Made by a program: the position numbers and the translations under genes. A DNA stretch of 43,799 bases, from the IMG/VR virus record IMGVR_UViG_3300046516_000409, positions 1 through 43,799 of that record; one strand, 5' to 3'. This document shows positions 1-5,540 of the stretch, piece after piece; the stretch's first letter is position 1; each line of letters starts with the position of its first letter. The notes beneath the pieces are model-generated. The model was not told the DNA's origin. It worked only from the letters and a program-made list of their open reading frames with translations, and did no database searches. This DNA comes from a virus.

Positions 1-179
1 CCACACAAATAAAAACACGACCGGGGGTACCCCCGCTAATAGGCGGCCTAGAGTATACTATAAGCCCCAAAAATTTTTCTCAAATTTTTCACCCAATAAA
101 TAATCGTATTCGGTTGTTGACCAATAAACGGACACTCTCATGGATTTTGGGAAATGAATGAGAGTGTTCATTTCCCGGT
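1..179. other. AT-rich non-coding left end with palindromes
   Basis: This stretch holds no credible gene and is much more AT-rich than the rest of the window. It contains a perfect 14-base palindrome at 22-35 (five G, TA, five C inside C/G), a TATA-rich palindrome AGTATACT at 52-59, the self-complementary AAAAATTTTT at 69-78 and a second AAATTTTT copy at 82-89. Two overlapping hairpins follow at 132-176. Such a mixture could be a control region, an origin or a genome terminus. The sequence alone does not decide, and position 1 may simply be a contig cut. Confidence 0.5.
132..176. repeat. Two overlapping, mutually exclusive hairpins
   Basis: Hairpin A pairs ACACTCTCAT (132-141) with ATGAGAGTGT (158-167) around a 16-base loop. 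Hairpin B pairs GGGAAATGAA (149-158) with TTCATTTCCC (167-176) around an 8-base loop. Both stems are perfect 10-mers and share bases 158 and 167; the right arm of A fills the loop of B, so only one can form at a time. The pair lies just beyond the stop of the leftward gene ending at 180. Neither hairpin is followed by a clear T-run on either strand, so a simple intrinsic terminator is not supported. An attenuator-like switch or a protein-binding site is possible. Confidence 0.55.
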
Positions 180-563
180 TCAAATAGCCCCAGACAGTTT
201 TGAACTTTTCTCCCTAACTTTGACCATGAGGTCATTCAGCCCAGTGACGAGCTTCTCCAAGGCTTCCAACGTATCGTTCATTTCCCCCGCCGAGTCCCCC
301 TCCCAGGTGTCGATATGCGACCGTATCGCCTCCAGCAGGTCGATCTTGCTCTCCTGGACGCCCTCGGCGTAGGTCATATAGATCTCGAATTGTTTATCCG
401 CGACCCACACGCACAGGTTCACCCTTGGCAGGATGCGGGTTTCCCACTTCGATAGTTTGAAGCCGTGGCGGCTGTAGTCGTATGGCTTGGTGATCTGGGT
501 GAAGGGGTCGTACCCCCCGCAGTCGTCCCCTTGCATTTCCGGCGCTCTGTGTCTACCCATCAT
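180..563 (-). CDS. Hypothetical protein, leftward, 127 aa
   Basis: I do not recognise this protein. It is soluble by appearance, with an N-terminal region rich in Gly, Asp and Tyr, a central part rich in aromatic and hydrophobic residues (about 40-65), and an acidic, helical C-terminal half (about 70-120) that could form a coiled coil. The start is supported by a strong GGAGGAGGAG just upstream on the minus strand (within 567-576); the second ATG at 560 has better spacing and may be the true start. It diverges from the terminase operon, and its start codon sits in the palindrome CATATG (561-566). A regulator or an early phage gene is possible, but nothing in the sequence shows this. Confidence 0.7.
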   Translation of the reverse strand: MMGRHRAPEMQGDDCGGYDPFTQITKPYDYSRHGFKLSKWETRILPRVNLCVWVADKQFEIYMTYAEGVQESKIDLLEAIRSHIDTWEGDSAGEMNDTLEALEKLVTGLNDLMVKVREKSSKLSGAI

Positions 564-605
564 ATGCTCCTCCTCCGTATTCTACTGTCTAACCTGTTTT
601 CGCTC

Positions 606-635
606 TTGCCGGCAAGCCCATTTCCCTCATATACT
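606..635 (+). promoter_or_regulatory. Predicted sigma70-like promoter for the packaging operon
   Basis: TTGCCG at 606-611 and TATACT at 630-635 are separated by 18 bases and match the -35 and -10 consensus at 4/6 and 5/6 positions. Transcription would begin near 642 and lead into the terminase small subunit at 666. The -35 element lies inside a perfect 10-base palindrome, TTGCCGGCAA (606-615), which could be an operator. The site is in the gap between divergent genes, where a promoter is expected. It is a pattern match only. Confidence 0.45.
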
Positions 636-665
636 CCAGCACCCCCGACCGACGAGGCCCACGCC

Positions 666-1232
666 ATGCCCACCAAAAAGCAAAACCGGCGCATAGCTCG
701 CTTCGAACTAGCGCAATCCACCAGGGCGGCGCCGACGCCCCCGGAGGTCAAGCCGCCGTGGGCCAGTATCTACACCCCCGCTATCGGGGAGCGGATTTGC
801 GATCTGGTCACCAATGGCAAGACCTTGCGGCAGATTGCGCTGGAGGAGGTCTGGGCGCCCAACGCCCGGATCATGTATTATTGGCTGGAGGAGCATCCGG
901 AATTTGCGCGGGCCTTCGCGGCGGCGCGAGAGCTATACGCGGATGACATCGCCCGCGAGATCGTGACCATTGCCGACGAGGCGGCGACCGATCTCGACAT
1001 CGCCAAGCTGCCGCATCGCATCCATGCCAGGGAGTGGCTGGCGGTGAAGCGGTCCCCCCGCTTCTATGGCGACCGCCGCATGATCGACACCACCTCGCAG
1101 GTCAATATCAACAATTTGACCAAGATTGATGTCTCCCATCTGTCCTCGGACGAGATCCTCATTGCCGAGAAGGCCCTGATGAAGGCGATAGGACATTCCA
1201 GCTGCAATCCGGAGGACGACGACGATGCCTAA
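666..1232 (+). CDS. terS: Terminase small subunit
   Basis: Likely the small terminase subunit, which recognises phage DNA and starts packaging with the large subunit. The 188-residue protein has an N-terminal basic tail, then a helix-turn-helix-like segment at about residues 35-65 (a block with NGKTLRQIALE followed by a W-x-x-EHPEFARAFAAARE helix), typical of Sf6-like small terminases that repurpose a homeodomain-like fold. A longer helical segment and an acidic C-terminus (EDDDDA) follow. I chose ATG 666 because GAGG lies 8 bases upstream; longer versions from 465 or 564 read through non-protein-like sequence and the promoter. It overlaps the next gene by 8 bases and sits three small genes ahead of the large subunit, the usual place for terS. 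Confidence 0.8.
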   Translation: MPTKKQNRRIARFELAQSTRAAPTPPEVKPPWASIYTPAIGERICDLVTNGKTLRQIALEEVWAPNARIMYYWLEEHPEFARAFAAARELYADDIAREIVTIADEAATDLDIAKLPHRIHAREWLAVKRSPRFYGDRRMIDTTSQVNINNLTKIDVSHLSSDEILIAEKALMKAIGHSSCNPEDDDDA

Positions 1233-1434
1233 ACACATCCAGCCCGCCAAGACCCTGGTCGATATCACGGTCGCCGGCCCAAGCCCTTACGAAGGCCGGA
1301 TATTCCCGCTCAATGTTCAATTTCTCGAGGGCGAGTGGATGATGCAGGTCATTCCCGCCGGCCCCTCCAGGGAGGCGGCGTTTTATTTCCCGATCAAGGA
1401 TCTCAAGGTCTGGGCGCCGGCGGGGCATCTATGA
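1225..1434 (+). CDS. Small hypothetical protein, 69 aa
   Basis: Unrecognised small protein whose start overlaps the end of terS (ATG inside the last codons, shared with the TAA). It looks like a compact beta-rich fold: alternating hydrophobic strands (VDITVAGPSPYEGRIFPLN, WMMQVIP) with a conserved-looking FYFPIKDLKVW segment at the end. It overlaps the next gene by ATGA, so it is probably translationally coupled. Codon use and lack of gaps support a real gene. Position between the two terminase subunits suggests a packaging-linked or accessory role, but no function can be read from the sequence. Confidence 0.7.
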   Translation: MPKHIQPAKTLVDITVAGPSPYEGRIFPLNVQFLEGEWMMQVIPAGPSREAAFYFPIKDLKVWAPAGHL

Positions 1435-1634
1435 ATCCGATCACCCTGCTCCAGGACTGGTGGTGCGCCAGGCTCCGGAATATCGACATTCAATACCTCT
1501 GGCCGATCTGTAAGGAACAGGCCCGCGACTTCGCTGAGGCCCGTTACGTTTTTGCTATTCACGCCATTTGCGATCCGGCCTGGCTGCGGCTTCCCGCCGA
1601 AGAGATCAAGCGCATTATCGGGGAGTTGCAATGA
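1431..1634 (+). CDS. Small hypothetical protein, 67 aa
   Basis: Unrecognised. The start ATG at 1431 overlaps the previous stop as ATGA, and its own TGA overlaps the next ATG the same way, so it is one link in a coupled chain. The product is helical and amphipathic, with a WWCAR segment near the N-terminus, several Cys residues and a C-terminal helix (LPAEEIKRIIGELQ). No membrane segment or motif is clear. A longer reading from 1335 would overlap the upstream gene heavily and is less likely. Confidence 0.65.
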   Translation: MNPITLLQDWWCARLRNIDIQYLWPICKEQARDFAEARYVFAIHAICDPAWLRLPAEEIKRIIGELQ

Positions 1635-1816
1635 AGAACACTTTTGAGATCAAGCTGGGCCTCCATGTTCACGGCTCCGACGACTGGGAGCCGATGAATT
1701 ACTCCAACTATTCCTCCTGCGTTCACGCCTGGCGCGCCGTCGATCCCGACTGGGATCCCCATTTTGCCGAGTTTTCATTCGAGATCGCGGAGTTTAACGG
1801 GGTGCTGTTCGGATGA
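1631..1816 (+). CDS. Small hypothetical protein, 61 aa
   Basis: Unrecognised acidic protein rich in Trp, Tyr, Phe and Asp, with a pattern of alternating hydrophobic strands (FEIKLGLHVHG near the start, FAEFSFEIAEFNGVLFG at the end). Start 1631 overlaps the previous stop as ATGA and the stop overlaps the terL start as ATGA. It is clearly embedded in the packaging operon; a small beta protein is plausible, function unknown. Confidence 0.65.
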   Translation: MKNTFEIKLGLHVHGSDDWEPMNYSNYSSCVHAWRAVDPDWDPHFAEFSFEIAEFNGVLFG

Positions 1817-3447
1817 CGTCCATCAATCTTCAAAAGGTCAATCCGCAGGATGTCCTCGACCGCATGGACAAGGAGATGTGCGAGCGGTCCCTGCACGAGT
1901 TCGTCAAGCGGGCCTGGAAAGAGGTCGAGCCGGGCCAGCCCATGCTCGACAACTGGCACCTGCCGTTCATCTGTGAACATTTGGAGGCGATCACCGACGG
2001 CGCCCAGGTCGATGGCAAGCCCTACAACCGTCTCCTGATCAACATTCCTCCCGGCGGCATGAAATCCCTGCTGCTCAATGTGTTTTGGCCGGCCTGGGAA
2101 TGGGGGCCTGCCGCCATGCCCCACATGCGCTATCTCTGCGCGTCCCATAACATCGACCTGGTCGAGCGCGACAGCATTCGCATGCGCCGGCTGGTCACCA
2201 CCGCCTGGTATCAGAAGCACTGGGGCGACCTGGTCGAACTGACCGGCGACCAGAACTCCAAGACGGTGTTCGAAAACACCCGCTCCGGATGGCGCAGGGC
2301 GGTCGCGGCGGGAGCGGATACCGGTCACCGGGCCGACCGCGTCCTGATCGACGACGCTCTGAGCGTCAAGAACGCCAACAGCGACAGCACCCGCGAGAGC
2401 GTCAACCTGTGGTTCAGGGAATCGGTGCCGACCCGCCTCAATTCGCCGCGCAAGAGCGCCATCGTGGTGATCATGCAGCGGCTGCACGAGGCCGATCTGT
2501 CCGGAATGATCCTCGACAAGAAGCTCGGCTACGATCACATCATGATCCCGATGCGCTACGATCCGGACCGCGCCCACCCCACCATGCTCGGCTACAAAGA
2601 CCCCCGCACCATCCCCGGCGAGCTTTATTTCCCGACCCGTTTTCCCCTCGACGTGGTCGAACGCGAAGAGCGGATCATGGGGCCGTTCGCCACCGCCGGC
2701 CAAATGCAGCAGGCCCCAGTCCCGCGAGGAGGCGGCGTCATCAAGGACGCCGACTGGATCCTGTGGGACAGGCCGGAATTTCCGGCGCTCGACTTTATTA
2801 TCGCCTCCATCGACACCGCCTACGGTCTGAAGCAGGAGAACGACCCCAGCGCCATGACGGTGTGGGGGGTGTTTTCAGGCGACACCCGCAACCAGGCCAC
2901 CAGGCTGGTGGATCGCTACGGTCACCCGAAGGAAATGCCTGAAGGCGGCGCCTCCACTCACCTCGACGCCGCGCCGCGCGTCATTTTGATGTACGCCTGG
3001 ACCGAGCGCCTCAGTCTTTCCGACCTGGTCGCCAAGGTGGCCCTCCATTGCAAGAAGTTGAAGGTTGACCGCCTGCTGGTCGAGGCCAAGGCGAGCGGCA
3101 TATCGGTCGCGCAGGAGATGCGCCGTCTTTACGGACATGAGCCATGGGCGGTTCACCTGATCAATCCAGGCAACCAGGATAAACTTGCTCGGCTGTACAG
3201 TGTTCAGCCGCTGTTTGCGGAAGGCATGGTCTACGCTCCAGACAAGGAATGGGCGGAAATGGTGATCAGGCAAGTGGCTTCCTTCCCCAAGGCGCTGCAT
3301 GACGATCTTACCGACACCACATCACAGGCGATTCGCCACCTGCGCGACTGCGGATTGCTGACCCGGTCCGACGAAAGGTTGGCGGAAATGAACGAGGAAG
3401 TCCAGTATGGCCGCACCAGGCCGCTGGAGCCGCTCTATCCAGGCTGA
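1813..3447 (+). CDS. terL: Terminase large subunit (ATPase-nuclease)
   Basis: The motor that pumps DNA into the procapsid and cuts the concatemer. The 544-residue length is normal. The N-terminal ATPase shows a Walker-A-like loop IPPGGMKS (residues 78-85, Lys84) and a Walker B RVLIDDAL with Asp180-Asp181. The C-terminal RNase H-like nuclease shows three expected acidic positions: Asp334 in ASIDTAYG, Glu424 in RLLVEAKASG, and Asp498/Asp501 in HDDLTDT. The P-P-G-G-M-K-S loop differs from the commoner P-P-R-H-G-K-S form, but Lys and Ser are kept. The start overlaps the upstream stop as ATGA. Together with a P22-like portal this fits a short-tailed virus; whether packaging is headful or site-specific cannot be told here. 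Confidence 0.95.
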   Translation: MTSINLQKVNPQDVLDRMDKEMCERSLHEFVKRAWKEVEPGQPMLDNWHLPFICEHLEAITDGAQVDGKPYNRLLINIPPGGMKSLLLNVFWPAWEWGPAAMPHMRYLCASHNIDLVERDSIRMRRLVTTAWYQKHWGDLVELTGDQNSKTVFENTRSGWRRAVAAGADTGHRADRVLIDDALSVKNANSDSTRESVNLWFRESVPTRLNSPRKSAIVVIMQRLHEADLSGMILDKKLGYDHIMIPMRYDPDRAHPTMLGYKDPRTIPGELYFPTRFPLDVVEREERIMGPFATAGQMQQAPVPRGGGVIKDADWILWDRPEFPALDFIIASIDTAYGLKQENDPSAMTVWGVFSGDTRNQATRLVDRYGHPKEMPEGGASTHLDAAPRVILMYAWTERLSLSDLVAKVALHCKKLKVDRLLVEAKASGISVAQEMRRLYGHEPWAVHLINPGNQDKLARLYSVQPLFAEGMVYAPDKEWAEMVIRQVASFPKALHDDLTDTTSQAIRHLRDCGLLTRSDERLAEMNEEVQYGRTRPLEPLYPG

Positions 3448-3463
3448 AAAAGGGAGAAAAGTC

Positions 3464-3610
3464 ATGTTTTTTCGCAATAACCCCACGTCCGTGACGGAGA
3501 AGGCTCCGGAAAAGCCGATTCCAGCCCCAAAAACCCCTGAAAAACACGAAAAACACGATGAAAAGACCGAAAAACACCCCCACCGCGACATGCACGAGAG
3601 CAAAAAATGA
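3464..3610 (+). CDS. Small Lys/Glu/Pro/His-rich protein, 48 aa
   Basis: Very short low-complexity protein. After FFRNNP it is a run of KPE/EKH repeats (PEKP, PEKHEKHDEKTEKHPH) and is probably disordered. A good ribosome site (AGGGAG at 3451-3456) stands 7 bases before ATG 3464, and the TGA overlaps the next ATG as ATGA, which argues for real translation. No function is evident; it may be a linker-like or charge-binding peptide. It opens the small-gene cassette between terL and the portal. Confidence 0.6.
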   Translation: MFFRNNPTSVTEKAPEKPIPAPKTPEKHEKHDEKTEKHPHRDMHESKK

Positions 3611-4194
3611 CTAAAAAGACCGAACATGAGCACCAGGTCCATAAGTCGAGCCGCATCAAACCCTCGATTCAGGCTGCTTTGGACGAAACGCACCCCACCG
3701 GGGGCGCTGAAGTGCTCCACCATCACCCTTCCGTGGCCGGATCGCACCGCCGGCCCGGCGATTTCGACGTATTCGACCCCCAAGACCCCGGCATGCAGGG
3801 CATTCCGCTGGCCGGGCCTCCTTCTTACCTGTCGCCATCGACCGGCGACCTCCAAAGGAAGCTGGCGGAAGCTCCTCCTCTCTTAATGCCCGATCTTGAG
3901 CACGTCGCCGCCTTTGGCGAGGGCTTCACTCACATCGCCAGCGGCAATGAGGGCGTCACCGCGACCAATATTCATCCCAACCAGGTCCGCTTCATGGATT
4001 TCGGCGCCGCGCTTCTCCAATTGGAGCAGGGCCACCGCATTCAGCGCAAGGCGTGGAGCGGCAGATGGGTCGAGGCCCGCTTTCCCGACGGCGCGCCGGC
4101 GTGTCTTTACATGACGCTGGCCAACGGCGAAATGACCATCTGGACTATCTCCCAAGCTGACGTATTGGCCAGAGACTGGAGCATTGCGCCATGA
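3607..4194 (+). CDS. Protein with C-terminal DUF2829/Tad2-like domain
   Basis: The 195-residue protein has a His- and Pro-rich, probably disordered N-terminal part (1-125) and a C-terminal domain (130-195) that starts MDFGAALLQLEQGHRIQRK and ends with S-Q-A-D-V-L-A-R-D-W. This is the DUF2829 pattern: F-G-A at the start, an R-x-x-W-S/N-G step, and a final D-x-L-A-x-D-W. The family contains Tad2, the phage protein that sequesters the cyclic ADP-ribose signal of Thoeris defence. Compared with the next gene, the middle of the domain is about 30 residues shorter, so it may be degenerate, a structural partner, or tuned to another ligand. The start overlaps the previous stop and the stop overlaps the next start (ATGA both times). 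Confidence 0.75.
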   Translation: MTKKTEHEHQVHKSSRIKPSIQAALDETHPTGGAEVLHHHPSVAGSHRRPGDFDVFDPQDPGMQGIPLAGPPSYLSPSTGDLQRKLAEAPPLLMPDLEHVAAFGEGFTHIASGNEGVTATNIHPNQVRFMDFGAALLQLEQGHRIQRKAWSGRWVEARFPDGAPACLYMTLANGEMTIWTISQADVLARDWSIAP

Positions 4195-4529
4195 CCGTAG
4201 TTGAGAACGACCGTATGACGTCCATCAATCCCTACAGCATGGATTTTGGCACGGCCATCCTGCAAATGCGGGCCGGCTGCAAAGTCCAGCGCGAGGGCTG
4301 GAACGGCAAGGATATGTGGATCGCCCTGTCGGGCGTGGAGGGACCGCGCGTAGTCTACCACGAGCAGCTTTGGTCGAAGGTCGCCCGCGATTACGCCAAA
4401 ACCCAGCCCGATGGGAGAGTTACCGTCCTGCCCTGCTTCATCATGAAGACGGCGACCGGCGAAATCCTGATGGGTTGGCTGGCGAGCCAATCCGACATGC
4501 TGGCCCAGGATTGGAGAGTTGTGCCGTGA
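4191..4529 (+). CDS. tad2: DUF2829 / Thoeris anti-defence Tad2-family protein
   Basis: Full-length DUF2829 protein (112 residues, domain 17-112). Diagnostic stretches are MDFGTAILQMRAGCKVQREG, a W-N-G-K step, C-F-I-M-K-T-A-T-G-E-I, and the ending W-L-A-S-Q-S-D-M-L-A-Q-D-W. Members of this family characterised as Tad2 act as molecular sponges: they form small oligomers that bind the signalling nucleotide made by the Thoeris TIR protein and so keep the effector silent. Family membership is clear from the sequence; the anti-Thoeris activity is inferred. It lies right behind a second gene with the same domain and uses GTGA coupling to the next gene. The ATG at 4215 is an alternative start that would still include the whole domain. 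Confidence 0.82.
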   Translation: MTVVENDRMTSINPYSMDFGTAILQMRAGCKVQREGWNGKDMWIALSGVEGPRVVYHEQLWSKVARDYAKTQPDGRVTVLPCFIMKTATGEILMGWLASQSDMLAQDWRVVP

Positions 4530-4717
4530 CCCCGTTCAGGCCCGAACCCATCAAGACGACCAAGCTATGGACCGGCGTCTGCCGCGACGGCCCGTGGAAA
4601 GGCCTGCCATTGACGGCGGGATCGCGCTTCGTCTGCGCCCCCGACGGCAATGAATACTGCAATGACGGGACCGGACACTGGAACTGGGTCGAGCTACACC
4701 ACGAGGGCAAGAAATGA
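4526..4717 (+). CDS. Small hypothetical protein related to the next gene's N-terminus, 63 aa
   Basis: Short protein starting at GTG 4526 (GTGA overlap with the Tad2-like stop). The core G-V-C-x-x-G-P-x(5)-L-T-x(20-30)-W-x-W-V/L is shared with the first 60 residues of the following protein, so these are tandem paralogous domains, about 40 residues with several Cys, Gly and Trp. I do not know the family. Its TGA overlaps the next ATG. A GTG start is chosen from the overlap and because the reading frame upstream is only a shadow of the Tad2-like gene. Confidence 0.6.
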   Translation: MTPFRPEPIKTTKLWTGVCRDGPWKGLPLTAGSRFVCAPDGNEYCNDGTGHWNWVELHHEGKK

Positions 4718-5172
4718 GCAAAATCCTCAATGGCGTTTGCGTCGGCGGTCCCCTGAATGACCGGGGCCTGACCTGGGACAAGGACGTGAAAGTGCTGCTG
4801 GCGTCGAACAACGACGGCCACGCCGGCGAATACCACTATGACCACGCAGCCACCAACAAGTGGATCTGGCTTGACGAAGGCAAGGAACAAACCATGAGCA
4901 GAGCAGCCGAAGAGCAGACCATACCCCGAATTACGCCCGAAATCATCGATAAGCGCATCGTGCGGGTGAAATACTATCAATTTCCCGACTCCACCGTCAT
5001 GATCTGCGCCATCGAACTGACCAATGGCTACCATGTCATTGGCGAGGCCGGCTGCTCTTCTCCGCTCACTTTTGACGAAACCATCGCCAGGCGGATCTCC
5101 TTCGACGACGCCCGCCGCAAGATCTGGCCGCTGGAGGGCTACGTCCTCCGCAACGAACTGAAGGGGCTATGA
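4714..5172 (+). CDS. N4 Gp49/Sf6 gp66-family protein with duplicated N-terminal domain
   Basis: Two-part protein of 152 residues. Residues 1-59 repeat the small domain of the upstream gene. Residues about 75-150 match the Gp49 family (named after phage N4 Gp49 and Sf6 gene 66): hallmarks are K-Y-Y-x-F, the strand-turn T-N-G-Y-H-V-I-G, a C-S-S-P-L-T-F-D step and the ending W-P-L-E-G-Y-V-L. The family is common in phages and has no established biochemical role that I know. An internal ATG at 4894 with AAGGA upstream could start a separate 92-residue Gp49-only product, so this may be two proteins made from one frame. The stop overlaps the next start as ATGA. Confidence 0.75.
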   Translation: MSKILNGVCVGGPLNDRGLTWDKDVKVLLASNNDGHAGEYHYDHAATNKWIWLDEGKEQTMSRAAEEQTIPRITPEIIDKRIVRVKYYQFPDSTVMICAIELTNGYHVIGEAGCSSPLTFDETIARRISFDDARRKIWPLEGYVLRNELKGL

Positions 5173-5312
5173 CGCCGCTCGATATCGCCATTTCGGTTTT
5201 CATCCTGCTGCTTGTCAGCCGCCTCTCCTACAACAAGGGGCGGCGCGACGAGCGCGCCGCTCATTTCGAGGATTACGAAAATGAGTTTCATGATGAAGGC
5301 CACTGTCGATAA
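5169..5312 (+). CDS. Single-span membrane micro-protein, 47 aa
   Basis: Reads MTPLDIAISVFILLLVSRLS then a charged tail (KGRRDERAAHFEDYENEFHD). Residues about 5-18 form one hydrophobic span, and the basic residues after it suggest a cytoplasmic C-terminus. ATG 5169 overlaps the previous stop as ATGA, and the 3' end overlaps the next gene by 32 bases in another frame. Size and form are like many phage inner-membrane peptides; it could be an accessory lysis, exclusion or inhibition factor, but no specific role is shown. Confidence 0.6.
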   Translation: MTPLDIAISVFILLLVSRLSYNKGRRDERAAHFEDYENEFHDEGHCR

Positions 5313-5496
5313 TCACCCGCTGCCTGGCGGGCGACCCTCACACCTGTTTGACGTCCATGTCGAGGGCGGCGATCCGCCGGCCAAGGCCGAATACACCATC
5401 ATCGCCAACGATGAGGATGAAGCGGCCCGCGAGGGCATGAAACGGTTCCAAAAGGCCCATGACAAGACGCCGATGCCCGACATTGGCGATATTTGA
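5281..5496 (+). CDS. Small hypothetical protein, 71 aa
   Basis: Unrecognised acidic protein. A beta-like N-terminal half (HLFDVHVEGGDPPAKAEYTI) is followed by an amphipathic helix (DEDEAAREGMKRFQKAHD). GAGG lies 9 bases ahead of ATG 5281, which favours this start over 5212. It overlaps the membrane micro-protein at its start and is the last member of the terL-portal cassette; 44 bases separate it from the portal gene. Confidence 0.65.
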   Translation: MSFMMKATVDNHPLPGGRPSHLFDVHVEGGDPPAKAEYTIIANDEDEAAREGMKRFQKAHDKTPMPDIGDI

Positions 5497-5540
5497 AATA
5501 GGCGTTATAGTCCCTTCTGCTTTTCCAGAGAGGATGCGCC

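Noticed and set aside
465-665. Extended N-terminus for the terminase small subunit
   Set aside because: The extension overlaps the divergent gene and the predicted promoter, and does not look like protein; ATG 666 has GAGG at good spacing.
1723-2703. Leftward open frame opposite terL
   Set aside because: Antisense to the catalytic core of terL; no recognisable domain or start signal.
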